34,004 bases of DNA from Fidelibacterota bacterium (GCA_014381725.1 JACNLC010000062.1:1-34004); one strand, 5' to 3'. Counted from the first letter of the stretch, positions 17,701-26,420 are shown. Notes: generated by a model from the sequence alone, not told the origin. Numbers and translations are program-made.

Positions 17701-18091
17701 ATATGAGAGTATCGAAAACTCAAAAGGAACTACACCACAAGATCAAAATTTTGTTACTGTTTACCCTGGTAGATCTCCACAAGATGATATGAATAATATT
17801 AGAGTTATACCTAATCCATATATTGTTCATTCAGATTATGCGGAAACTGAATATATGAGAAAAATTAGATTTGCTAATTTGCCTGCGAATTGTAAAATTA
17901 CAATATATACAGTTACAGGAGAAAAGGTTATGTCTCTTGACCATAAATATGAAGCAGATGGAATCTATGGAAGCGATTATTATTGGGATTTAAGAACTGT
18001 TAACAATCAAGAAGTAGCACCTGGATTATACATTTTCGTCGCTGAATCAGGCGATAAGAAGCACATAGGTAAATTTGCTATAGTTAGGTAA
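14747..18091 (+). CDS. Large exoprotein with FN3-like region and divergent T9SS-type sorting domain
   Basis: An 1114-aa protein with a signal peptide ending near residue 26 (AIAFGSIFA). The N-terminal part (KNAVTNYGNFITWDEHPAGL, YLPHVAFVSGVPG) resembles a class of long exoproteins that I associate with FCB genomes; I know no function for it. An FN3-like stretch begins at about residue 744 (PEVTADIDFDQVELTW, then SDFEGFKIYKSTDGGRTWG). The last 95 residues (VIPNPYIV, LPANCKITIYTVTGEKV, EVAPGLYIFVAES, GKFAIVR) have the layout of a T9SS sorting domain but not the PNPFNP signature. The last 28 codons lie inside a 1263-bp repeat shared with the gene at 19303, giving both proteins the same C-terminus. 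The position between a TonB-like barrel and a PorV-like gene suggests that it is a cargo handled by that neighbour. Confidence 0.85.
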   Translation: MKINYMKLCKSVLFVSAIAFGSIFAADDKPNDGVGENFNSNGGSLGKIGDWNQPSNPMLDRAKGFLLKGKVKNAVTNYGNFITWDEHPAGLWGDYTYLPHVAFVSGVPGQVYSSDFEWLEGEVSDDGKFKFWESPSAYDKWFENGSDNFVGVVFEVSDDKGKVGEKVETIDDLTTYNQWGIENGAVFISVEYDEYFPIDPNNSSADIGLIYPWALRPKLKERLSDFDLYDYGDDGEEWTFGYCYNAESDEYIYDLVTCADLELEWVDEMDQYDYYGATFSESWFTRWNPNTNTDWQATTNSRVNTHNSDVDAGDVFGSTDFTDTGDTYPMLAHSDHSETWPVKMIEGAETPFWPGWRAENYIPEESGCSPQSRSNPDCWEKDPDRFISDTDVYMEFDDRWAHRGNLVSDNEYLQTGYPMGLKVMAQAHSYGVAYAEDIMFVTVNVRNESGDWCAFERDKDGVEIPVLDDDGYQICGDGLIMPDGTQLNRGEGFDYKDVFLGFYMDADAASTDYFGNFWPHSNEDDFMEYYWERMYVKGDSMRISMAMIYDYDGNSNGATDLGIVATQLLDSPLATHNIDLDKDGEPDIYAGEPLKMTDWHWFDWYNRPGVVTRESNSNCCAGAPGRPQALNKEEIQYKVLAGDTTNLSNDEKDWFFHTNNPAVDSDDDLNPHFDSIEGLEEEPIFDEGLDCVFEMSCGPFDLDVGEQVPFSFCIIFGQDKDDLINNARFAQIMYNSRYQGFTAPEKPEVTADIDFDQVELTWKQSPIFSQDILSEYSDFEGFKIYKSTDGGRTWGNPEDKIKDSDNVFVGWRPYSKGNFVAQYDLDRIEDSLFCIKGFQPDMYDDWITAVGEYKDDLATDELEDDYDFEQYCIPLEDETASSLRGYDIQGEDPKAGWYTLGYNTGLFEDVWNEDNTIGFSFNQVDSVYTFIDRNITPGIEYTYSVTGYDMGVEEDFEITYSGSGVIEQDTTWSHSNPDNWSSPVGYESIENSKGTTPQDQNFVTVYPGRSPQDDMNNIRVIPNPYIVHSDYAETEYMRKIRFANLPANCKITIYTVTGEKVMSLDHKYEADGIYGSDYYWDLRTVNNQEVAPGLYIFVAESGDKKHIGKFAIVR

Positions 18092-18178
18092 TTGGGTGAT
18101 TCTGGCGACAGGAACTCCTTTTTCGAGTGTAAAATTAGTTGTAAGTAAGAAAGTAGAAAGTTTAAAGTAAAGATATAG

Positions 18179-18220
18179 GGAACAAGGAAATAAGTAGAGT
18201 TTGTACTAACTCCTTGCTCC
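18179..18220. repeat. Hairpin in the exoprotein-PorV spacer
   Basis: GGAACAAGGA pairs with TCCTTGCTCC (one mismatch) across a 22-base loop, 24 bases before the PorV-like start. The same hairpin lies at 22510-22551 in the second repeat. There is no T-run, so it is not an obvious terminator. It could set relative expression of cargo and PorV, or mark an RNA processing site. Confidence 0.5.
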
Positions 18221-18244
18221 AAGCTATAATAAGGAACAAAATTG

Positions 18245-19264
18245 ATGAAGACAAGACGAATAATAACCATAGTATTACTGATGTTTGGGTTTGTTTATAC
18301 CCAACAATTCAGAGATATACCTGATGTAGTAACAAAAGTAGCTACAGCCGCTTGTAACTGGCTCAAGATAGAGACAGGAGCTCGCTCCATAGGAATGGGT
18401 GGAGCAGGAGTAGCCGCTGGCGAAGGGATATCATCAGTTACATATAATCCAGCAAATATTGGATTTATCAATGGAACTGACACCTATTATTCTAAATCAA
18501 ATTATTTAGCAGGTATTTCTCATAGTGTATTTGGTTATGGCAAGCAGCTTAGTACAACAGATTATTTTGGACTTCATATGTTTTATTTAGATTCAGGTCC
18601 TATAGAGATAACAGATGAGCTAAACTCTGATGGAGGGATAGGAGATTACCATGTATATAATTTTGCACTAAGGGCTACTTATGCAAGAGTATTAACTAAT
18701 CGTTTAAAAGTAGGTATGTCTGTAAAGTATATCCGTGAAGATATTCATACGACCTTTATGCAGTCATTTGCGCTTGATATTGGTTCTAATTTTGATACAG
18801 GTATATATGGATTTATATTAGGAATGTCAGTAAGTAATTTTGGACCTGAGGTACAATTTCAGGGTGAAGGGTTAGAAGTTTCGTCAGATGATTACCAGAG
18901 GTTTTCCAAGATTACACAGAAGTTTGGATTACCCTTAACCTTTAGGTTAGGTGTAAAGAATGATATAATGGGTAGTAAGAGTGTATTTGTACCAAATAAT
19001 CAACATAGGTTGACAGTAGCACTTGATGGTATAAATCCTATTGATTACACAGTTTATGGAGTTATTGGTTTAGAGTATGGTTGGAATGAGATGGCATTTT
19101 TACGAGCAGGCACTCATATAGGTCACGATACAGCGGGGCTGAGTTTAGGTGGAGGTTTGCAGTATGGCATTAAAGGAGGGTTCAATTTCTCTTTAGATTA
19201 TGCTTATGTTGATTATGCTATCCTTGAGAAAACTCACCAGTTTGGTATAAGTCTAGGATTTTAA
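18245..19264 (+). CDS. PorV/PorQ-family outer-membrane protein (T9SS-associated), copy 1
   Basis: 339 aa from ATG 18245, with AAGGA about 9 bases upstream; TTG 18242 is less likely. A signal peptide ends near residue 20 (VLLMFGFVYTQ). The diagnostic N-terminal segment is WLKIETGARSIGMGGAGVA followed by SSVTYNPANIGFI, as in PorV/PorQ and related FadL-like 14-strand barrels. The C-terminal strand ends HQFGISLGF. In characterised T9SS systems PorV takes substrates from the translocon to the attachment complex, while PorQ has a related role; the sequence alone does not decide between them. The gene lies wholly within a 1263-bp repeat and its protein is identical to the one encoded at 22576. By eye it uses ATA, AAG and AGG codons more than its neighbours. 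Confidence 0.82.
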   Translation: MKTRRIITIVLLMFGFVYTQQFRDIPDVVTKVATAACNWLKIETGARSIGMGGAGVAAGEGISSVTYNPANIGFINGTDTYYSKSNYLAGISHSVFGYGKQLSTTDYFGLHMFYLDSGPIEITDELNSDGGIGDYHVYNFALRATYARVLTNRLKVGMSVKYIREDIHTTFMQSFALDIGSNFDTGIYGFILGMSVSNFGPEVQFQGEGLEVSSDDYQRFSKITQKFGLPLTFRLGVKNDIMGSKSVFVPNNQHRLTVALDGINPIDYTVYGVIGLEYGWNEMAFLRAGTHIGHDTAGLSLGGGLQYGIKGGFNFSLDYAYVDYAILEKTHQFGISLGF

Positions 19265-19302
19265 AAAAATTTAATAATAAAAAATTGAAATTAGGTAAAA
19301 TA

Positions 19303-22300
19303 ATGAAATTTATGAAATATGTAATTGTTGGTTTATTTGGGTTACTTACGATGTTATTTGCACTTGAGGCAGATGCTGGTCCTGACCAGACTGTTGAACA
19401 AGGGACTGAAATAAAGTTAGATGGATCAGGATCTGAATGGACGGATGATGAAGAAACCAAAAATTGGCATTGGTCCTTAATATCACCTGTTGATGCTGAT
19501 ATTGAATTGTCAGATTCTACAACAATGCGACCAGAGTTTACAGCACCTGATGAACTTGAACAAATCGAATATGTTTTCCAGTTAGTTATTGAGCAATTAA
19601 ACGAATATTCAGACCCTGATGAAGTTACAATAACCGTAAAAGAGAACCAAGCTCCGGAAGCACTAGCAGGCGATGATGTTATTGTGTATTACTCTGATGA
19701 AATCAAGTTAAATGCTATGTCATCATTTGATGTTAATATCGATTATATTTCATATCAATGGACAGCGCCAGATGGTTTAGCAATATCAGATTTGAATGTA
19801 GCGCAACCTAAATTTACAATTCCAGATTCTTTAATGAATGTGGACGAAAGCGGTGAATTTATTAACACTGAATTTCAATTTTCATTAATAGTAACTGATA
19901 TTAATGAAATAGGATTTGAACCACTAGATTCTCAACCTGATACTGTTAGTGTAACAGCAACTGTAAATGCTCCAACTGCACCGCTGGTTCCAAATCTATT
20001 CGCAAGAGTAGAGCATATGAAAATTATTCTTAACTGGGATAAAGTTGCAGAAGAATCAATTGACGGATATACAGGATATTCTGATTTTGAAGGATATAAA
20101 GTTTACAGAAGTACAGATGGCGGTATAACCTGGGGTGATGAAGACGACAAAATTTATAACTTTGATGGTGCTTTTATTGGATGGGAACCGATAGCACAAT
20201 TTGATCTAACTGAGATACAAGACGAAACACACTGCATTTACTCAAACTCTTACGATGAAGAGTGTGAAGCAAGAGGACGGGAATTCTCTGGCTTAGATTC
20301 TTTGTCAGAATCTTCGAGGTTTTATTGGGGAGATAATTCCGGATTAAGCCATTCTTTTACTGATGAAACTGTGTTAGATGGAGTAGAATATACTTATGCA
20401 GTTACTGCTTATGATATTGGACTTCATACCTTTACAGAAACATTTAATGGAGATACTGGTAATGGATATGGAGTAGATTGGTCATCTACAAATCCTGGCC
20501 ACTTTATAGGTCCGGGTGGAAATGGTTTGGCCACTCTTGAATCCATTAAAGGCTACACTTCTAGCTCATTCACAGACTGGGAAATGGATGAAACATATAA
20601 TCGTGGTGATGCAGTTAAACATAGTGATAGATTTTGGGTTGCTACTGAGTCAATTATTAATGGTAATGAAACTCCTCAAGAAACACTAGATTGTCCTTGG
20701 CAGAAAGTTAGTGACGCTTCAACAATTTGGTTTGATAATATTTCTTATGACATTAATACCGTTGTAGATTATGATAATCAGTTATGGATTGCGATAACAA
20801 CAATTGATGCTGGAGTCGTTCCTGAACGAAATAGTAATGTTTGGCATATGATGTATCCAAATCTTGCGTCCAAAGTTAGAGCAGGTTTTTATGCAAGTAA
20901 TATTACTTTCCCTGATTTAGATAATGCAGAGAGTTTTATTGAAAAGTCAGACAACAATATTGGTAATGGCTTTATGTCAGTAGCAATAATTAATGAAGTT
21001 GAATTAACTGATGATATTGTTAAATTTGAAATCCAAGCTGATTATTCAGGTAATTCGGAATTATTTGAAGATTTACCTACTGAAAATCCGAAATTATTTA
21101 TTTATGAAATTGAATCTTTGGAAGATTTCACGCCATCTGACTATGAATCAGAAATTGTTGCAGATTTAGATTCATTGGAGATAATTGAGTATTTAGATAA
21201 ACCTGGAGCTATCTACAATTCTGATTCTACAGAAATTCGTTATCCATCAAATTACAAAATTGAAGATTTTCCAGTTGACAATATACTAAATGAAGGCTGG
21301 GAAAATAATTGGACAGACTTTTTTGACGGTATTCGTATGAGAACAGATAATGCCATTGCTGATTATGATATTCTTGATGATATTTATGGGTGGACTGGAG
21401 CTGTTCCAATTATAGAAAAATTTGGATATGTTAATGATGAACTTGACACTAACTTTGCAAATCAAATAGATATCAAATTAACATATAAAAACTTAGCATC
21501 GTTTAGTATGCGTCCTCCATATACTTACAAAATTGAATTCAGTAATTCTATAATTGATTACTCTGAAAAATCATCTCCTTCGGGCTGTTGCGATGGAACA
21601 CCATTTGAAGATGATAGAACAGTACCATTCCCTTTTACTGTTACTAATTTAACAACAGGCAAAAGAGTAGGTATTCAACATATGGATAAAGGGTATCTAT
21701 CCGAATCAAGCGATAATGGCTATAAAGATTGTTTTTGGGAAAGAAACGAATTATTACAAATGAAGTATGATACTGTTACTGTTGATGGAGAAATTGATGA
21801 AACAGGTGATATTTTTAAGATGAATATAGATTTTACTGGTTATGGTCAATATTTGGCTACATTATCTCCTTGGGTAGCAACAAAATTATACGAAACTGGC
21901 GATGTAGTTAGTTATGCTTATATGGCTTTTGAAGCAACTACAGCTGTTTCTGATATTTTACCAACAAAATGGGTTGGTGAGAGTACAATTGTTAATGAGA
22001 ATCCTTGGAAACCTCTATATCCTTGGGAAGATGGAAGTTATATAATTGTTGAACCATTCAAGTGGTTTGTAGATGGTGATTCGTGGGTAGCTGATTTATC
22101 ATTATTAGGCGATAGTCACGAAGTAACTCAAGAAGAGTTGGAAGGAATTAAGGTTGTACCAAGCCCATTCATTGTTGATTCTCCTTATGCAAATGATGGG
22201 ATTCATTTTACAAAACTTCCACAAGAATGTAGAATTACAATTTATACATTGACTGGTGAAATGGTTAAAACAATTGATCATTATGACCAGTATAGAGGAG

Positions 22301-22422
22301 ACACAAACGCAGATTGGGATTTAACCAATGAGCATAATCAAGAAGTAGCACCTGGATTATACATTTTCGTCGCTGAATCAGGCGATAAGAAGCACATAGG
22401 TAAATTTGCTATAGTTAGGTAA
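19303..22422 (+). CDS. Second large exoprotein with PKD-like, FN3-like and CBM5/12-like segments and divergent sorting domain
   Basis: 1039 aa from ATG 19303 (AGG 7 bases upstream); a TTG at 19285 is less likely. The signal peptide ends near residue 25 (LLTMLFALEADA). Residues about 26-230 contain two PKD/Ig-like domains (DAGPDQTVEQGTEIKLDGSGS; EALAGDDVIVYYSDEIKLNA). An FN3-like region has YSDFEGYKVYRSTDGGITWG, close to the matching part of the 1114-aa paralogue. Three segments resemble the Y..GD.V.Y...W.A core of CBM5/12 carbohydrate-binding modules: about 426-475, 477-520 and 857-905. The C-terminus (VVPSPFIV, LPQECRITIYTLTGEMV, EVAPGLYIFVAES) is the divergent sorting domain, and its last 28 codons lie in the 1263-bp repeat. 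The first 650 or so residues are not like the paralogue outside the FN3-like part, so identical tails join very different cargo bodies. Confidence 0.85.
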   Translation: MKFMKYVIVGLFGLLTMLFALEADAGPDQTVEQGTEIKLDGSGSEWTDDEETKNWHWSLISPVDADIELSDSTTMRPEFTAPDELEQIEYVFQLVIEQLNEYSDPDEVTITVKENQAPEALAGDDVIVYYSDEIKLNAMSSFDVNIDYISYQWTAPDGLAISDLNVAQPKFTIPDSLMNVDESGEFINTEFQFSLIVTDINEIGFEPLDSQPDTVSVTATVNAPTAPLVPNLFARVEHMKIILNWDKVAEESIDGYTGYSDFEGYKVYRSTDGGITWGDEDDKIYNFDGAFIGWEPIAQFDLTEIQDETHCIYSNSYDEECEARGREFSGLDSLSESSRFYWGDNSGLSHSFTDETVLDGVEYTYAVTAYDIGLHTFTETFNGDTGNGYGVDWSSTNPGHFIGPGGNGLATLESIKGYTSSSFTDWEMDETYNRGDAVKHSDRFWVATESIINGNETPQETLDCPWQKVSDASTIWFDNISYDINTVVDYDNQLWIAITTIDAGVVPERNSNVWHMMYPNLASKVRAGFYASNITFPDLDNAESFIEKSDNNIGNGFMSVAIINEVELTDDIVKFEIQADYSGNSELFEDLPTENPKLFIYEIESLEDFTPSDYESEIVADLDSLEIIEYLDKPGAIYNSDSTEIRYPSNYKIEDFPVDNILNEGWENNWTDFFDGIRMRTDNAIADYDILDDIYGWTGAVPIIEKFGYVNDELDTNFANQIDIKLTYKNLASFSMRPPYTYKIEFSNSIIDYSEKSSPSGCCDGTPFEDDRTVPFPFTVTNLTTGKRVGIQHMDKGYLSESSDNGYKDCFWERNELLQMKYDTVTVDGEIDETGDIFKMNIDFTGYGQYLATLSPWVATKLYETGDVVSYAYMAFEATTAVSDILPTKWVGESTIVNENPWKPLYPWEDGSYIIVEPFKWFVDGDSWVADLSLLGDSHEVTQEELEGIKVVPSPFIVDSPYANDGIHFTKLPQECRITIYTLTGEMVKTIDHYDQYRGDTNADWDLTNEHNQEVAPGLYIFVAESGDKKHIGKFAIVR

Positions 22423-23598
22423 TTGGGTGATTCTGGCGACAGGAACTCCTTTTTCGAGTGTAAAATTAGTTGTAAGTAAGAAAGTAGAAAGTTTAAAGTA
22501 AAGATATAGGGAACAAGGAAATAAGTAGAGTTTGTACTAACTCCTTGCTCCAAGCTATAATAAGGAACAAAATTGATGAAGACAAGACGAATAATAACCA
22601 TAGTATTACTGATGTTTGGGTTTGTTTATACCCAACAATTCAGAGATATACCTGATGTAGTAACAAAAGTAGCTACAGCCGCTTGTAACTGGCTCAAGAT
22701 AGAGACAGGAGCTCGCTCCATAGGAATGGGTGGAGCAGGAGTAGCCGCTGGCGAAGGGATATCATCAGTTACATATAATCCAGCAAATATTGGATTTATC
22801 AATGGAACTGACACCTATTATTCTAAATCAAATTATTTAGCAGGTATTTCTCATAGTGTATTTGGTTATGGCAAGCAGCTTAGTACAACAGATTATTTTG
22901 GACTTCATATGTTTTATTTAGATTCAGGTCCTATAGAGATAACAGATGAGCTAAACTCTGATGGAGGGATAGGAGATTACCATGTATATAATTTTGCACT
23001 AAGGGCTACTTATGCAAGAGTATTAACTAATCGTTTAAAAGTAGGTATGTCTGTAAAGTATATCCGTGAAGATATTCATACGACCTTTATGCAGTCATTT
23101 GCGCTTGATATTGGTTCTAATTTTGATACAGGTATATATGGATTTATATTAGGAATGTCAGTAAGTAATTTTGGACCTGAGGTACAATTTCAGGGTGAAG
23201 GGTTAGAAGTTTCGTCAGATGATTACCAGAGGTTTTCCAAGATTACACAGAAGTTTGGATTACCCTTAACCTTTAGGTTAGGTGTAAAGAATGATATAAT
23301 GGGTAGTAAGAGTGTATTTGTACCAAATAATCAACATAGGTTGACAGTAGCACTTGATGGTATAAATCCTATTGATTACACAGTTTATGGAGTTATTGGT
23401 TTAGAGTATGGTTGGAATGAGATGGCATTTTTACGAGCAGGCACTCATATAGGTCACGATACAGCGGGGCTGAGTTTAGGTGGAGGTTTGCAGTATGGCA
23501 TTAAAGGAGGGTTCAATTTCTCTTTAGATTATGCTTATGTTGATTATGCTATCCTTGAGAAAACTCACCAGTTTGGTATAAGTCTAGGATTTTAAAAA
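22336..23598 (+). repeat. 1263-bp direct repeat, copy 2
   Basis: Second copy of 18005-19267, same orientation, offset 4331. The two copies bracket 3068 bases that are almost entirely the second exoprotein gene. Recombination between them would remove or add one exoprotein + PorV module while keeping an intact exoprotein C-terminus. Confidence 0.95.
22576..23595 (+). CDS. PorV/PorQ-family outer-membrane protein, copy 2
   Basis: 339 aa, identical in protein sequence to the product at 18245 and preceded by the same 153-base spacer and ribosome-binding site. It follows the 1039-aa exoprotein in the same arrangement as copy 1 follows the 1114-aa one. Two identical copies so close together imply recent duplication, gene conversion, or an assembly join across a repeat. 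If both are real, the dosage of this PorV-like protein is doubled, with one copy co-expressed with each cargo. Confidence 0.82.
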   Translation: MKTRRIITIVLLMFGFVYTQQFRDIPDVVTKVATAACNWLKIETGARSIGMGGAGVAAGEGISSVTYNPANIGFINGTDTYYSKSNYLAGISHSVFGYGKQLSTTDYFGLHMFYLDSGPIEITDELNSDGGIGDYHVYNFALRATYARVLTNRLKVGMSVKYIREDIHTTFMQSFALDIGSNFDTGIYGFILGMSVSNFGPEVQFQGEGLEVSSDDYQRFSKITQKFGLPLTFRLGVKNDIMGSKSVFVPNNQHRLTVALDGINPIDYTVYGVIGLEYGWNEMAFLRAGTHIGHDTAGLSLGGGLQYGIKGGFNFSLDYAYVDYAILEKTHQFGISLGF

Positions 23599-23645
23599 TT
23601 CAAAACAGTAAGTAAAAATTTCTTTAACTAAAAAAGGAGAGTAAA

Positions 23646-26420
23646 ATGAGAAAGTATGTTATTATTTCGTTGTTGGTTAGTGTTGGATTATTGTTTGCAA
23701 GAGAACGATTTCTTCAAACAAATTCATCTGATTTAACAATTGAAGGAGCTAAAACAATAAAATCCACCGAAGTATCTGAATCGGCATTAAACAGAGAAGA
23801 AATTATTCTGTTTGAACAGGATTTTGAAGGTGATGTAAGTGACTGGAATAATGGTTCCGGATGGGAGTTGACTGAATTAGAATCCTACAGTCCAACGCAC
23901 AGTTTTAATTCACCGAATGAACTTAACGGTGCAAACGCAGGTATTTGGACATTAACATCGCCTGTAATTCCAATACCAGAGATTGGTGGGGAAGAAATTA
24001 TGCACTTCAAATTTGCATTAAAAACTGATATGCCTGATTCTGACGGTGATGATGATACTTTACTCGAAGATTATTACTGGGTTGACATTGCAGATGCAGA
24101 TGCACTTGCATGGCATACATCAGATTTTAATGCTTACACAGCAAATTCTTATTGGTGTGGTCAAGAAGAAGAGTCTGGTTATTTAGATGGTTGGCTTCAG
24201 TTCTTAGATTCACCAGAAATAACTATCCCAGATAATAGTTTCGTAATGAAAACTCAACTTAAATGGGGTATTGAAAGTCCTGCTGGTGCAGGAGATGTAT
24301 CTGAAGGTTGGATTGATGGTTGGGATGCGGCAAATGTGCGAATTTCAACTGATGGTGGAGCAACTTGGGATATCTTAATTGGAGATCATGCTTATGATTT
24401 TTATAGTGGTTATGGTTGGGTGTTCAATGGTGAAGAAGATGGAACTGATGGTGTACATACAATTGCATCAGGTTGGGGAAACCAACAAGGTTGGCATCCG
24501 GTAGAATTTGATTTATCTGCTTATGCTGGAGAAACTGTTATCGTCCGTTTTGCATTTGGTTCTGACCCTGCGTATTCTGTAATTGATGATGCAAATTTAA
24601 TTGGATTCTTGGTTGACGATGTATCAATTGAAAGTAATGGAACTGCTATCTTTACAGCAAATGCAGATGATGAAGATCCTATGACTGCTTCAGGTTTAAC
24701 TTGGGTTAGTCAGTTTTATGATTATTATGATGATGGAAGTGAAACAGGTTCACCTCGTCCAGGAAGTTTAGGATGGGAAGAATATCTACCAGGCTATCCT
24801 TTCTGTGATGGTTGTAATACTTATTTAGATATCAGTGAATTTGCTGGTAAAAATGTTATATTTAAGTTTTCTTCAAGATATGATGAAGATGATGATGGCG
24901 GAAACGGAACTGGAATATTTATTGATGATTTAACAGTTTACAAAGAATCATCAGCTAATTATGTAGCACCTTCTGGGCTTGAAGGTGAAGCACTAAATTC
25001 TCAGTGTAATGTTTGGTGGGACGATATGAATCTATCAGGAACTGATGATTTTATTTATGATAATGATGATGTAACTGATGGAATTAATTTAACTGCAGAA
25101 GGTGATGCTTGGGCAGGCGAAATTATTAATTTAGTTGGAGTATCAACAGTTAATACGGTTTCTATTTTTAGTGTAAATGGTGAATCTGTCGATTCTAAAA
25201 TAACAGCTTATGGAACAGTAGGAGCATTCTTTGAAACAGATCCAATGTATGAAATGGATGTAACTCTAGTGCCTGGTTGGAATACTTTTGAAGTAACTGG
25301 TTGGGATTTTGAAGGAACTTATATTATTGCAACTCTGTTTACTGATATTATTTTAGCTGGTTTGGATGCCTCCGCTTCACCAAGTACAAATAGCGTTGTA
25401 ATGCTTGGTGGTGGTTGGGACCTTTGGTCAACTATTGCAGGTGGAGATCTAAATGACGGTGAATGGGGAATTAGAGCAAATATCACATTTGATGGTGCAA
25501 ATGTAACTTACAATGTTTACCGTGACGGAGAAGCAATTGCAAGCGACTTAACAAATGCTTCATTCTCAGATTATGATGTTGTGAACAATTTTAGTTATGA
25601 ATATGCTGTAAGTGCAACTTATGACGATGGCGAAGAAAGTGATTTATCAGACTCGATACAGTTAACTCCACAAGCAGATACAGTTTATGAGTTAGCTTAC
25701 GATGATGGATCGCAGGAAAGTGGTTTCAATGCGGGATCTGGAAATTACTCTATGGTGAAATTCACTCCATTAGGATTAAATGATTTAATTCGTTTGAAGT
25801 GGTACCAAGTTGGTGATGGCGGAGCATTGTATTTGAAGATATACGATGATATCGATGGAATTCCTGGCGACCAAGTTTACAGCAAAATTATTACTGATGC
25901 TGTGGATGGCTGGAATACTTATGATGTCGGCGACGAAGAATTTGTATTTGGTGCAGATTTCTGGTTTGGAATTAAAGAATTCAGCTCAACTATGCCAATT
26001 GGTTTAGATACAGGTTCTGATGCTGGATTATCATATTTTAGTGGTGACGGTGGAGATTCTTGGGAACCTATCTCAAATCTTGGTTACTCTGGAAATCTAA
26101 TGATTAGGGTATTTTTGGATGAAGGTCAAGCTGGAATTGGTGAAAACTTGGTTATTGATGATTTTGCACTATATCCTGCATATCCAAATCCGTTTAATCC
26201 TGTAACTACAATTTCATTTAATTTGGAAACAGCATCATCTGTAAGTGTAACAGTTTACAATGTAACAGGTCAACTAGTTGATACTATAGTTTCAGAAAAT
26301 ATGAATGCTGGATATCAAGCGTTTAACTGGAATGCTAATAATCATCCAAGTGGACTTTATATCGTGAATGTAAATACGAATGATGAAACTCTTTCACAGA
26401 AAGTGCTTTTAATAAAATAA
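23646..26420 (+). CDS. 924-aa T9SS exoprotein with MAM/jelly-roll-like modules and an interrupted FN3
   Basis: ATG 23646 has AGGAG at a 6-base spacing. The signal peptide ends near residue 19 (LLVSVGLLFA). Residues about 56-330 resemble the MAM-like/choice-of-anchor modules of immune-inhibitor-A-type exoproteins (FEQDFEGDVSDWNN, VRISTDGGATWD, GFLVDDVSIE). A second module runs to about 437 (GIFIDDLTVYKES). An FN3 begins at 441 (APSGLEGEALNSQCNVWWDD), is broken by about 155 residues, and resumes at about 618 (VTYNVYRDGEAIAS). A beta-sandwich follows (DDGSQESGFNAGSG, LYLKIYDDIDGIPGD), then the T9SS sorting domain from 843 (YPNPFNPVTTISFNL, SGLYIVNVNT). No protease motif is present. The role is probably binding or adhesion. 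The gene ends before a clear terminator. Confidence 0.9.
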   Translation: MRKYVIISLLVSVGLLFARERFLQTNSSDLTIEGAKTIKSTEVSESALNREEIILFEQDFEGDVSDWNNGSGWELTELESYSPTHSFNSPNELNGANAGIWTLTSPVIPIPEIGGEEIMHFKFALKTDMPDSDGDDDTLLEDYYWVDIADADALAWHTSDFNAYTANSYWCGQEEESGYLDGWLQFLDSPEITIPDNSFVMKTQLKWGIESPAGAGDVSEGWIDGWDAANVRISTDGGATWDILIGDHAYDFYSGYGWVFNGEEDGTDGVHTIASGWGNQQGWHPVEFDLSAYAGETVIVRFAFGSDPAYSVIDDANLIGFLVDDVSIESNGTAIFTANADDEDPMTASGLTWVSQFYDYYDDGSETGSPRPGSLGWEEYLPGYPFCDGCNTYLDISEFAGKNVIFKFSSRYDEDDDGGNGTGIFIDDLTVYKESSANYVAPSGLEGEALNSQCNVWWDDMNLSGTDDFIYDNDDVTDGINLTAEGDAWAGEIINLVGVSTVNTVSIFSVNGESVDSKITAYGTVGAFFETDPMYEMDVTLVPGWNTFEVTGWDFEGTYIIATLFTDIILAGLDASASPSTNSVVMLGGGWDLWSTIAGGDLNDGEWGIRANITFDGANVTYNVYRDGEAIASDLTNASFSDYDVVNNFSYEYAVSATYDDGEESDLSDSIQLTPQADTVYELAYDDGSQESGFNAGSGNYSMVKFTPLGLNDLIRLKWYQVGDGGALYLKIYDDIDGIPGDQVYSKIITDAVDGWNTYDVGDEEFVFGADFWFGIKEFSSTMPIGLDTGSDAGLSYFSGDGGDSWEPISNLGYSGNLMIRVFLDEGQAGIGENLVIDDFALYPAYPNPFNPVTTISFNLETASSVSVTVYNVTGQLVDTIVSENMNAGYQAFNWNANNHPSGLYIVNVNTNDETLSQKVLLIK

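Larger units (their letters stand above)
18005..19267 (+). repeat. 1263-bp direct repeat, copy 1
   Basis: Runs from AATCAAGAAGTAGCACC, inside the last 28 codons of the 1114-aa gene, through a 153-base spacer and the whole PorV-like gene, to five A residues after its stop codon. It is the same as 22336-23598 at every position I compared (constant offset 4331; identical proteins; identical spacer). Sequence on both sides diverges at once. Confidence 0.95.

Noticed and set aside
18179-18220. Terminator between the exoprotein and the PorV-like gene
   Set aside because: The stem is reasonable but the loop is 22 bases and no T-run follows, so I recorded it only as a hairpin.
18007-18270. 87-aa minus-strand frame, repeated at 22338-22601
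   Set aside because: It is duplicated only because the 1263-bp repeat is duplicated, and it overlaps the exoprotein end and the spacer. There is no coding evidence.
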